Below are positions 49,401 through 58,792 of a stretch of 64,000 nucleotides of DNA, one piece after another (position 1 is the first letter of the stretch; every line of letters begins with the position of its first letter). Source of the DNA: Saturnia japonica (lineage: Eukaryota > Arthropoda > Insecta > Lepidoptera > Saturniidae); assembly GCA_033032175.1 (NCBI GenBank), contig CM065309.1, positions 6,882,001-6,946,000 of the forward strand, written 5' to 3'. Position numbers and translations under genes: made by a program. A model generated the notes under the pieces. The model did not search any database, was not told the DNA's origin, and was given only the letters and a program-made list of their open reading frames with translations.

Positions 49401-52400
49401 GATTTTAATATTATTATTAATCTATTCTATCTATTCAATCTAGATTTCTACAATACATATCGTTGTTTGGTGTTTTTGCGCAATTATGATTTCTACTAGC
49501 GGTATGCCCGCGGTTCCGTGCACGTTTGTTACTAAGCAATAACTATTTAAATCCCATTATTTTTACTCATATTGTTGACAATTCATATGTACCGTATCAA
49601 TTGAGGAGTGGCATGTATTTCCCGTATACAATTTTCATCAAAATCGGTTGAAAACTATTATTCTAATGTACAATTTCTAATGCATTATTAACAATTCTTA
49701 TAGCCTCTTAATTATAGTATGATGTATGCTTCCCGTCTACAACATTTGATTAGAATCGGTTAAGAATTGATGAAAATTCAATATTTTGAATTATTATTTT
49801 TTAATTCTAGAAGTAACATTGACAATTCTTATAGACCATTTATTATTTAAATAATTAGACTTTCCGTGTAAAAAATGTAGTCAAAATCGGTTAAATTGAA
49901 AATCAAATGAATGAAATAAAATTTAAAATTTTTGAAAACCCATTTTATGACGGTTTCGTAAAGTGTTATTGAAAATTGTCATTACTTATCATTCATGGAA
50001 TGATTTGTTTTTCCCATGTACATAATTGAATTAACGAATATATATATTTTACATTATCTAAAAGTAATATTGTAATTTCTTATACCCTATCAACTGACCG
50101 ATGATATAAGGTCTCTCGATAAGATATCTCGTGTACAATATTTCATAAGAATCGGTCAAGCCGTTTTTGAGTTAAATCCGGACATACAAACAGACAGATT
50201 GACAGATAAAATAAAACTTAATGGAATATTTGTGATTAGTATCGTTCATATAATATGCGTATCGGGAAATTTTGGAAAAATATTTAAAGTCCAGACAGGA
50301 CTACAGATTTATTAATATAGATAGCTATATTGTTATAATACCAAAAAAAAAACAAGAGAAAGTAATAGATGGGGGTGGTATCACTATATGTATTGTGGAC
50401 GCAATCCCTACCACCCCGTTATATTACTGCATATGCACAGGCTGATTTCAGAACACGACAAACAAAAAGAAAATCAAGATAGGATTATTACTGTTTGTAT
50501 GGTGTTATCATTATATGCCAATATGAATCCGACATATTTACTGTCCCAATAAAACTTCAAAAATAATTAAAATCAAACCTTATTGTACCGGCCTACGGAA
50601 AGGTGTTTTGAAAAACGTGAAACTCCTTTTATTCCTTTCTTATCAAAAGCATAAATATGAATGGGTTTTTCACACAAAAATTTTCACCCAAGTTTTATTT
50701 TCACCACATGTGCAATAACAAAATGAAATAATTCATTTGTAGCAAAACTGTATAAGCCAGATAATTTACAATAGGTATATCGCTTATCGTATATCCAAAA
50801 TACCTCAGTGCCTCAAGACGAAAGTCATTGACCAGTGTGTGTTGCCAGTGATGACATACGGCACAGAGACGTGGTCGCTCACTGTGGGCCTCATAAGAAA
50901 GCTCAAAGTCGCTCAGCGAGCTATGTAGAGGGCTATGCTTGGTGTTTCTCTACGAGATCGAATCAGAAATGAGGAGATCCGTAGACAAACTAAGGTAACC
51001 GACATAGCCAAAAGGATTAGCAAGTTGAAGTGGCAGTGGGCGGGGCACATAGTTCGGAGAACTAACGGCCGTTGGGGCAGAAAGGTTCTCGAGTGGAGAC
51101 CACGCACCGGAAAGCGCAGCGTAGGACGGCCCCCCACTAGACGGAAATACGACATAATAAAGGTCGCTGGGAGCCGTTGGGTGCAGGCCGCACAAGATCG
51201 GTCGCTCTGGAGATCTATGGGGGAGGCCTATGTTCAGCAGTGGACGTCCTACGGCTGAAATGATGATGATGATGATGATATCGCTTAGAATGTATAAACT
51301 CCCGCGAGCCGCGGTTTGACAGCGTCATAAAATAGAACAGTCATTATTCCGTACTGCATAGTTAAACAGTTTAAAAACACTTCAGCCAATCTTAAAAATA
51401 ATACTGGACTATTATTTAATAGGTAATTATTGCAAATACAATACATTTCTTATTAAGTATAACACTATTAATAAATCAACATTGACAAAGCTGTCATTTC
51501 AAATCAACAATCTGTTTCTCATGGAAGCTGATATTTCCCTCTTACATACTTTCTTATACATACTCCTATTTTTTACCCTTAAATTATATTTTCTCTTCAA
51601 AAAGTACCCTATGTCCTTTTCCAAGTTCCAATCTATCTCTATACCAAAATTCATCTTAAATGGTTCAGCGGTTTAAGCGTGAAAATGTAACAGACAGACA
51701 GAGTTACTTTCGCATTTATAATATTAGTATGGATTAAATTACACTAAACAGACTTACTCTATAACGTTATTATTTACTGCAAAATAACGGTTTATAAAAA
51801 TAAAGTTATTAAATAAACTTAGCTTTTCGTAAAGGATTGGGAAACTGAACATTTTTGTATTCCTTATATATTATTTATACTATCACACCTGTATTCCTCG
51901 AATGGGTTAGGCAGAGGTATACCAACGTAAACCCACAATTCGCCGGGTATATTTTTGGCTTCTATGTAAGTAAGGGGGCAAGCCTATTGCCATTAATCAT
52001 GTACAAAGCCAAACTCCACCGTACTACTGAGTATTTCATAGAAAAAACCAATAACGCTTTGCTCGACCTGGGAATCGAACACAGGACCTAGAGCATAGCA
52101 GTCACTATTTATGTCTTTTATGTATCTTCAGTATTATTGTTAAACTGTGATATCGGTTAACATTTAAAGTGATTTTAGATTGGTATTATCAAAGCTTATA
52201 CTGGTCAAATACCGTAGAGTGAGATCTAGGTGAGGTGAGGTTTTTATTTAGTTGGTGTTTTCATTCACGAAATATATATACCACGTGGACGAAGTCGCGG
52301 GCACAGCTAGTATAAAATAATTGTAAATAATCAATGTGTTTTTATTTTGAACATTATTCTGAAAATAGATATTCTTATTGAAAAGCCCTTTATTACAATT

Positions 52401-53466
52401 TATAAATAACCCGTGGATCTATATGGATCTCTTGTTTTTCTTTTAAGAAACTAATATTTTACATACAAATTAAAGTAGATATATTTAAATATTCTAATTT
52501 AAACTTACAAATAAGCACATGCCCGATAAAACGTTGTTAGCAGCGTAGAATCTTAGAAGTTCATTGGTAGTATCGCCATCTTCGTTTGCTATAAATTGTA
52601 AACAATTAGCTTTGTCTTAGTATTACGTAGAGTACGTTCGATTTAAATTTTAATAATATATGAAGACATTTATTTAATTTGTACAATTTAATAAATACCA
52701 ACAAGACTTAGACCATGATAATTATACAATTTTAAACAAAAACATATAAATTACGATTATTATCTTCACTAATAGACGAACAGACAGACGAATAGAAGAC
52801 ATAATCACAGTTAAACTTAAATAAGGATAAACTAGTTTAAATGATAAATAACATAAAGAACAAAACTATTTCAATTATTATTAAAACAAAATAAAAAACA
52901 AAATGTGTTATTGCCATGCTAATCGGTAAGATCAGTAGAATATCATCAACGAAATTATTGGAAATCACGTACATTTACTAATTTTAATCTTACTGTTAAC
53001 ACCATCGGCTAACGGAGAAGGTTGTGAGAAAACTTGAACGAATGAGAATTGTTCTTGTAGTATCACAATATAAAAGTCCTTTGCTCATGATTGAGATATT
53101 CAAAGACCGGTACATTCACCATAATAATATCATTAAATTTGTTCGGCAATAACTTGTCACAAATATTTTCTCCTAAAAACATGTCAGGTTAAGATTTCAT
53201 TAAGTTATAATCAATTCATTTAAGCAGAAGCGGCTTATTATAAATATTCGTGAATACTTGGCTAACTACCTAAAATAAACATAGTAAGTCTAAAATGTTT
53301 AAATAAGTATAAAACAAAACTTACAATATAAGCCTTCGTTAATAGATTCGGTGAACTTACGATAGTAAATTAGGGCATCGTTGGTGCAATCGACAGCTTG
53401 CTGATTTGCCAAAGTACATGCCAAAAACGTAGCCGAAAGGGATAAAAATATCAACGACTTCGACAT
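40443..53466 (-). CDS. Serpin B: ten-exon secreted serpin with short acidic reactive loop
   Basis: Coding exons, in transcript order: 53466-53361, 52588-52509, 47920-47777, 46070-45861, 45245-45147, 44685-44545, 44460-44251, 44148-44016, 41195-41067 and 40447-40443 (stop). The product has about 418 residues, normal for a serpin. All nine introns have GT/AG ends (the exon 5 acceptor, AAAG, is weak). A signal peptide covers residues 1-20 (SLIFLSLSATFLACTLA). Landmarks: MMADNKYQFNDDF and YLNDW, SFKPLKKVPIDF, YYAEDKKINSQ, LGDFKMRLLVPNP, CHLSQMFHKTHLSI, then the loop and VNTAFMFDIM with MFSGVIQKPN at the C-terminus. The usual small-residue hinge is replaced by GEENVTEVSENSEY, and the loop is about ten residues shorter than in alpha-1-antitrypsin. 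Inhibition by the classical loop-insertion mechanism is therefore doubtful. Several Bombyx silk-gland serpins (16, 18, 22) are known for short loops and could be relatives (inference from memory). Confidence 0.88.
41775..43255 (-). mobile_element. RTE-type LINE relic in intron 8 of serpin B
   Basis: Minus-strand pieces: IGTWNVRGFL and GKINILERE near 43150-43090, an endonuclease stretch KLKATPVNLNLIQVYAPITAASD with VPNREILMILG (42917-42726), and a reverse transcriptase stretch GGHKISKLRYANDTTLFATKT (41974-41780), where Asn replaces the first catalytic Asp. Broken by many stops; same transcriptional direction as the host gene. Confidence 0.75.
43280..43880. other. Serpin B intron 8 sequence, unassigned
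   Basis: AT-rich. Nothing recognised between the RTE relic and the exon 8 region. Confidence 0.35.
45296..45775 (-). mobile_element. LINE 3' end in intron 4 of serpin B
   Basis: Minus strand reads SFKYRATKCWNNLPPAIQNA and LFTFNSNFKAYLL, the conserved C-terminus of CR1/Jockey-group ORF2, then a 3' untranslated region ending in a TTCTTTCTTTC tail. 5'-truncated insertion, as expected for target-primed reverse transcription. Confidence 0.75.
46080..47776. other. Serpin B intron 3, mostly unassigned
   Basis: Contains a 77-codon open frame at 46846-47079 (+; LPPSLFNSKAELSVRENIKG) whose family I do not recognise, probably part of a repeat, and a Helitron end (see 47200-47507). The rest is AT-rich. 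Confidence 0.4.
47200..47507 (+). mobile_element. Helitron-like 3' end
   Basis: Ends CATGGACGAAATCGCGGGTA then CAGCTAG at 47501-47507 followed by T. The GACGAAATC part is the imperfect terminal hairpin. Its last 150 bp or so match 52150-52310. Confidence 0.65.
48000..49490. other. Serpin B intron 2, unassigned
   Basis: AT-rich with a dispersed-repeat phrase TTTGTCTGTCTGTCTGTCGG near 48935. No gene seen. Confidence 0.35.
49496..50220 (-). mobile_element. Helitron-like element with internal tandem repeats
   Basis: On the minus strand the 3' end reads GGAACCGCGGGCATACCGCTAG-like at 49515-49496, followed by T. The body contains about five degenerate copies of a 110-150-bp unit, each with tattaacaattcttatag, a gtacaat block and atca.AATCGGTtaa, in 49570-50200. 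Confidence 0.6.
50340..50660 (-). repeat. Inverted copy of the 22250-22610 repeat
   Basis: Carries, in reverse orientation, the blocks ttatattactgcatatgcacag, cacgacaaac.aaaagaaaatca and accttattgtaccg seen at 22250-22480. Here only a single unit of the tandem repeat is present. Confidence 0.65.
50788..51281 (+). mobile_element. RTE-type LINE, 5'-truncated 3' end
   Basis: Well-preserved end of an RTE-group ORF2: KVIDQCVLPVMTYGTETWSL, one stop at about 50925, then a 107-codon open frame (50935-51258: RISKLKWQWAGHIVRR, GKRSVGRPPTRR, RWVQAAQDRSLWRSMGEAYV) that stops just before an (ATG)n tail at 51260-51281. The good preservation suggests a fairly recent insertion. Confidence 0.88.
51283..51733 (+). 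repeat. Dispersed repeat, copy 2
   Basis: Same family and orientation as 25215-25676, ending TTTCGCATTTATAATATTAG. It directly follows the RTE tail. Confidence 0.75.
51880..52310 (+). mobile_element. Helitron-like element with tRNA-like box
   Basis: Ends CCACGTGGACGAAGTCGCGG, GCACAGCTAG at 52310, then T. It contains GACCTGGGAATCGAACACAG near 52068, which on the other strand resembles a tRNA B box (GTTCGATTCC), a feature common in these lepidopteran elements. Confidence 0.65.
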
Positions 53467-53489
53467 CTTGCTAAGCTTGAAGTCTCTTC

Positions 53490-53520
53490 TGAAATGTTGT
53501 CCTTTGCATCCTTTTTATAG
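53490..53520 (-). promoter_or_regulatory. Serpin B core promoter (TATA and initiator)
   Basis: On the minus strand CTATAAAAAG (53520-53511) precedes an initiator TTTCAGA (A at 53490) by 29 bp. The 25-nt leader 53491-53467 is identical to that of serpin A, and about 80 bp of upstream sequence is also conserved, so both genes started with the same control region. Confidence 0.8.
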
Positions 53521-53739
53521 GAAACTTGCTAGACTACAGTGCAGCTGTATCAATATAGTAAGTATTTCGTTCTTGGAAATTTGTTATTGCGGAAACATTT
53601 AAACAATGTAAAAGAAATTACGGTTATCAGAACAAGTTGTATTATTAATTAATAATTAATAAATATAGTCTTTATTAAATAATATCGTAAAACTTGATAA
53701 CAAAAAAATATAGTAAAATAGTACTCAAAATTGTACAAA

Positions 53740-54790
53740 ACAGAGTCAGACCACTAGCGGAACAATATTTGGGAGGGGATCAGTATGGGTAAATTGGAAG
53801 AAGATATTAATTATATTGAGAGAATCAGAATTGAACTTTAAGGATAGAATAATTATATTTAACCTTTACAGGGAGTAAGAAACATTGATAGAAATGGGAG
53901 AGGAAACAAGGAGACCTGTTGTGTGACCTTTGATATTCAATATTTTTATAGAATGTACCATAAGACAGATTATAACATCGAATAATGGGGAACACCCCCA
54001 CCCCCACCCCCTTATTAATTTAACAGGGACAATATAAAATTTATTAGATTTGCAGATGATATGGCAGCAGTAGCTAAGTAAATAAATGAATTACAATGTT
54101 TATTGATAGAAATGGATACCATATTTACTTTGATTTTAAAATCAACATAAATAAAATTAAACATTAATAGCTTCAAAAAGACAAGTCAGTAACCCGATTA
54201 CTCTTAATAATACGCTCATCGAAGAAGTTAAAATATTTAGGAAGAATGATTACAAATGATTCTGGGTGTACATCTGATATCATAGCCCGAATAGCGATGG
54301 CACAGAAGGATTTTAATGAGAGGAAATATTTATTTAGAGCAAAAATATCAAAGCGTGTCAAAAAGAAGTTAATAAAAATATGTGTATGGAGCGTAGCTTT
54401 ATATGGCTGTGAAACGTGAACAATGACAAAGAGAGATGAGGAAAGATTAGAAGCATTCGAAATGTGGTGCTGGAGGAGGATGGAGAGAATTAGTTGGATG
54501 GAAATAAAAATAAATAAAGAGGTATTAAACATGGTAAAGAAGAGGAGGATATTACTGGAGATCATTACGAATACGACGGGAAATTTGGTGGGGCATTTGA
54601 TTCGGCACGACGACCTATTAAATAAGATATTAGAAGGAAAAATTTAAGAAAAGAGGAAGAGAAGAAACAAAAAAGGACATACATTCAGCAAGTGAAGGAA
54701 AAAATAGGCGTCGTATCGTATCACGATGTCAAGAAGAAGGCACAGTATAGAGAGAGCTGGAGATTGCTCCAGAAACAAGAGCACCACTGC
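53740..54790 (+). mobile_element. RTE/RTE-X-like LINE, 3' part
   Basis: Degraded reverse transcriptase start near 53880-54080, then clearer C-terminal sequence: VKYLGRMITNDSG-like, ARIAMAQKDFNERK, SVALYGCETW, and a 74-codon open frame (54423-54647: EAFEMWCWRRMERISWMEI, GHLIRHDDLLNKILEGKI), ending with SYHDVKKKAQYRESWR. Two short stops break it. It lies just upstream of serpin B. Confidence 0.75.
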
Positions 54791-55019
54791 TCTTAAAATT
54801 TTATTATTATTATACTCTCATTTGCCAAAAAAATTGGACGGCTTTGATTTTTTTTCCTGTCTGAAAAAATTGCAATACGAAAAAAGTTTTTATTCATTTG
54901 AACATGATACTGACCTGATTTAAAAGTGCCGTTGTATTTTAAAAAAGTACGTTCCATTTTCAAATTTTTGACTGAAGACGGTTTAAAAAAAAAACTTGTT
55001 TATACTACATTTTGTGGCG

Positions 55020-55530
55020 CGAATTCCTGAAAGTTATTAATTAACGACTTTAAATAAAATTTAGACAATTTTATTGAATTATCTCATATTCTTGACGTTT
55101 TAAAGTCTGGAGAAGGCCTGGTTTTGGAAAAGAGCTATGTACCGAACCACAACATGAACGTTTTTGGTGGATTGCCTTGAAAAAGCGCAGATCTTCATTT
55201 ATGGATTTTAATAACAACCTTGAAGAAGAAAGACATGTGCAAATTAGTCTATTGACGGTCAGGAGAAGTCTTCTCGAGGACAATACGTGAAGGTATCGCC
55301 CAGCCCGCGGTCCTAAATTACTCCATGACTACCGAGTATCGAGGTTTAGCTTCGCTCACAATTGTGGGTCATGGATTCATGAAGACTGGAATTGGGTATT
55401 GTTCTCCGAAGAAGCCATGATATGTCTGTACGTTGAAGGCCGACGTGGGTAAGCACTACGAAGACGACAAGAACGCTTTGTAGAGGCATATATTAAAGAA
55501 ATCGCACCTTATGGCCCACCATACAATACA
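55020..55530 (+). pseudogene. Tc1-like transposase fragment
   Basis: The + strand reads SLLTVRRSLLEDN, HDYRVSRFSFAHN, DWNWVLFSEEAMICLYVEGRRG and RFVEAYIKEIAPYGPP, the middle of a Tc1 transposase. At the first catalytic Asp it has Glu-Glu (FSEEA). Stops and the lack of both ends show a relic. Confidence 0.65.
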
Positions 55531-55739
55531 ATATAATACAATACAGCCCCAGGCTCTTTTGTGTTTTGGGCAGAAATTATTAATTTAAAAAATAGTAAAT
55601 TTACGGAATTCATAGTTTATCTGTAACTTTATATGGGAAATGAATAAAATGTTCAATACTGTTTTGCAACGTAGTAATTTATTATATTTTATTAAATTAT
55701 ATATTGTCACTTTTAACAATAGTGACAATGGATGAGATG

Positions 55740-58480
55740 TCTTTTTATTTACATTGTGTCTGTATTTGTTCGGTATCGACTATCGAGTAAATATAAATAT
55801 ATTTAACTTATTGAATAATATTCTTTTATTGCGATGTTACTTATTATATTTTTCCTTTTAAATTATATACTATTTTCTACATTTTATTATACCATTTTCC
55901 ACCTTCCTGGAATCCATATTTATTATCATCGTTATTTGTTTTCAGTATAATTCTAAAAAGCCTGAGCTATAAACAGCTATAAAATGAGATATTATCACCT
56001 GTGCAAGCTTATTTTTATATTGCCTAAATCAGATGACCACGATCGACTCGTCGATCAATGGAGCTTTTCAAATCGATCGTTGGAATGGGCATTGTCCAAT
56101 TTTTCTTTGAGACTATGAACAAATTTGATTTACTGATACTTGATACTATTTTATGGCTTATTTCATACTTTTTTATTTTTGAAAACAGCAGACATTATTA
56201 TCATGCTGACGTCATCACCGGCATTAATAATAATGACTTGTGCTTTTTCTTAAAAAAAAATACTGTTAATGTTATCTGTCGATTGTCATACCCTGTACTT
56301 GTTATCGTACCGCAGTGTGTTTACCAACGTTGGCAAATATTCCCATTTTTCATAATTTTTAACCATGGCATTGTTACACGAAAGATAAGTAATTTTTGTA
56401 ATTAATGCGATTTTCATAACTTCTGAGGATATTGAGTTTTTATTATTAAACTAAATTTGATATTTTACCAAAAAACAGGCTCACAGGCAACGCAGTTCAT
56501 ACAAAATCTCCTTCAAATTTAAAAGCAGTTAATAGTGTCGGATATGTCTCAATACTAACAAGTGTTTCTACTGTTAAACAGCAACCAATATATAACTTTA
56601 GCAGGAAAATGTAACGTCTCAAGAAACGAAATGTAACTTTTGATTCAAGTGCCCTGACAACACTGGCGTATTCACATCGTATGCATTTGGCCTATGGTAT
56701 GCATATTTTGACAACCTAATGCTGGCACTACACATTCATCCAACAGCCAAATCTCAAAGTTCAGCTCTAAACTTGAGCGAACTCGACCGATTCCTAAACT
56801 GGCCCTACACAATCGACAGCGAATTTCAAACTTCATAATCATGGCAAACGTCCATGCAAATAGCAACGGTCTCACTATATTATAGTATTGCGTAATATTA
56901 TTATTGTTATATTCAAGTGTACCGGCAGATATTACTCCACTCAATTTTGACTGATTCTGCCATTATCGAATAAAATTGATACTTGACTTTATAGCCCCAC
57001 ACACGCTCTGAACTCTGGAGGGCACAACATTGTTTAACATTTGACAAATGACAGTTGACACTGACAATCTATAATAATACGGCATTTTTTAATGTTTGGG
57101 TAACCAGGCAAAGTGATGACGTCATGAAGGTCAAACAAAGGGCTTATGATCTTTAAAAATATATTTATCATTAAATAGTTTTTATTCTATTATATTATAA
57201 AATTAACGTAGAATGCAATTCCAGGAAATTGGTTTAGATTTACAGCTATTTAAAAAAAAACAACAATCAAATTGGGATTGTTCTACATCCAAGTCACCTT
57301 TCCAAAGTGAAGTATTGCAGATAATTTGCCAATTATATCTCAGAGCCAGTGCATCTGATCCAAATTATGGTCTTTTATAACTGAAAAGTAATAACTTCAT
57401 TGTTCGGATCTACTTATTTTTCCGAGAATTTTTTTCAGAAATGAAAATAATGAAATCTAAATATCGCATTCGTCTAACCTAACGTACATCTATCATCTTG
57501 CTTGCAGTTACCACTCAGTAATTAGGTATCGTCCTAAGAAATTTACATAAATGGCTTGCAGTGGCATGCAACAACATCCAAAAAAAATAGGTCATTCGTG
57601 ATTTCAATTTGTACCTATTTAATTTCAAAGTGTAGTAAATAGATTTCATGAGCATTATGTATTTTTCTTTCGTAATTAGTAGGCTGGCAGTCGGTCTCTC
57701 GATAGTGAAATATTTTGTGGTAGATCGCTAACACCATTAATTTGAGCACCTCTAGTCTACATTCTATAGTTCAGTCAACAAGTTCAAAAATGGGTTAATC
57801 CTTGTTCCCGGTCATAAAAATATGTGCTATAGCTCATCTCATTCGGAATGACTTCTAGTAAAAGGTATCTCGAGCATTTGTTAGCACATAAAAAATTGCA
57901 ATTGTTAAACAAAATAAGATAAAAAAGGGTATTCAGTTTTTCGTTAATAACTCAAAAACTATTATTATTTAAAAAAGTTGAAAAAAGATTCTGAAAGAGG
58001 AAAAAATTTACAATAAAAAAGGTCTGCACTTCTAGAATTATATCTCCATTATTTATAGTTTTTTATTCAACGCTGAAAATAGGTCTCTACGCGGCCGTTA
58101 TGGCAAGGGCGCAACGCCGTTTGAGACAGTATATCACACAAAATGTTTTTTTATAGTATTAAATATTTTTGGAAAAATTGTGGTGTCATCAGAATACCTG
58201 AAAGAATAAAGTCCCGCTGGAAAAAAATTATGTCGATTTTTCAAAAAGTTATGCGATTGTTAATTAACTAATGTTTATCCAATCTCTGTTCTTACAGAAG
58301 TTGAAATAATTGTACTATATTTTTTTATTGCTTCTCGGAGCTCTTCTTATATAGATATTCAACAAAAATTTGTAAAAAAGTTTTATATTTTGTTTGTTAT
58401 AATTATTTAAATAAACAAGAAATTAAATTTTCACAAATCTTATACAGCTAATTTTGTATCTAACAATGGAAATAATTAAA
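55740..58480. other. Long stretch with no recognisable gene
   Basis: AT-rich. Open frames at 56058-56405 (+) and 56672-56944 (-) have no family resemblance and no neighbouring splice pattern I could build on. Sequence at 57930-58120 has a repeat-like phrase (ttaataactcaaaaactatt) also seen near 11200. Confidence 0.4.
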
Positions 58481-58484
58481 GTAG

Positions 58485-58792
58485 TTTCGCCAAGCTAGCT
58501 CAGTATTATAAATAATATAGTCGGCAGATCGTTGAAATGTTTATTCAACCATCACAATGTATTACACATTCGTAAGTTAGGCTATTATATAAAATAATCA
58601 GAAAACACGAGTCATTTTAAAAGACATCAAACGACGCGCTAGCTAGAGCTCTTCTTTTTATTCTCTGTCAAATTCAAGAATAGAACTAACAACAACCGAT
58701 GCATATACAACCTACATAGAGTAATCATAGTACCTAGACGGGAGACGTATATCACGGCGTCTGGAAGTACTAGGGACGGGTTGTCTTGCTAT
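58485..58792 (-). repeat. Gypsy 3' LTR
   Basis: 308 bp, three differences from the other LTR. The last codons of the pol frame, with its stop at 58712, lie inside it. Confidence 0.9.

Noticed and set aside
52060..52090. tRNA gene suggested by a B-box-like GTTCGATTCC
   Set aside because: No A box, cloverleaf or acceptor stem; it is a common part of the Helitron-like repeat.
53995..54011. C-rich tract as a G-quadruplex or i-motif site
   Set aside because: Only three runs of C are present; four are normally needed.
56058..56944. Two open frames in the 55.7-58.4 kb stretch as genes
   Set aside because: Short, hydrophobic by AT bias, without homologous motifs or supporting splice sites.
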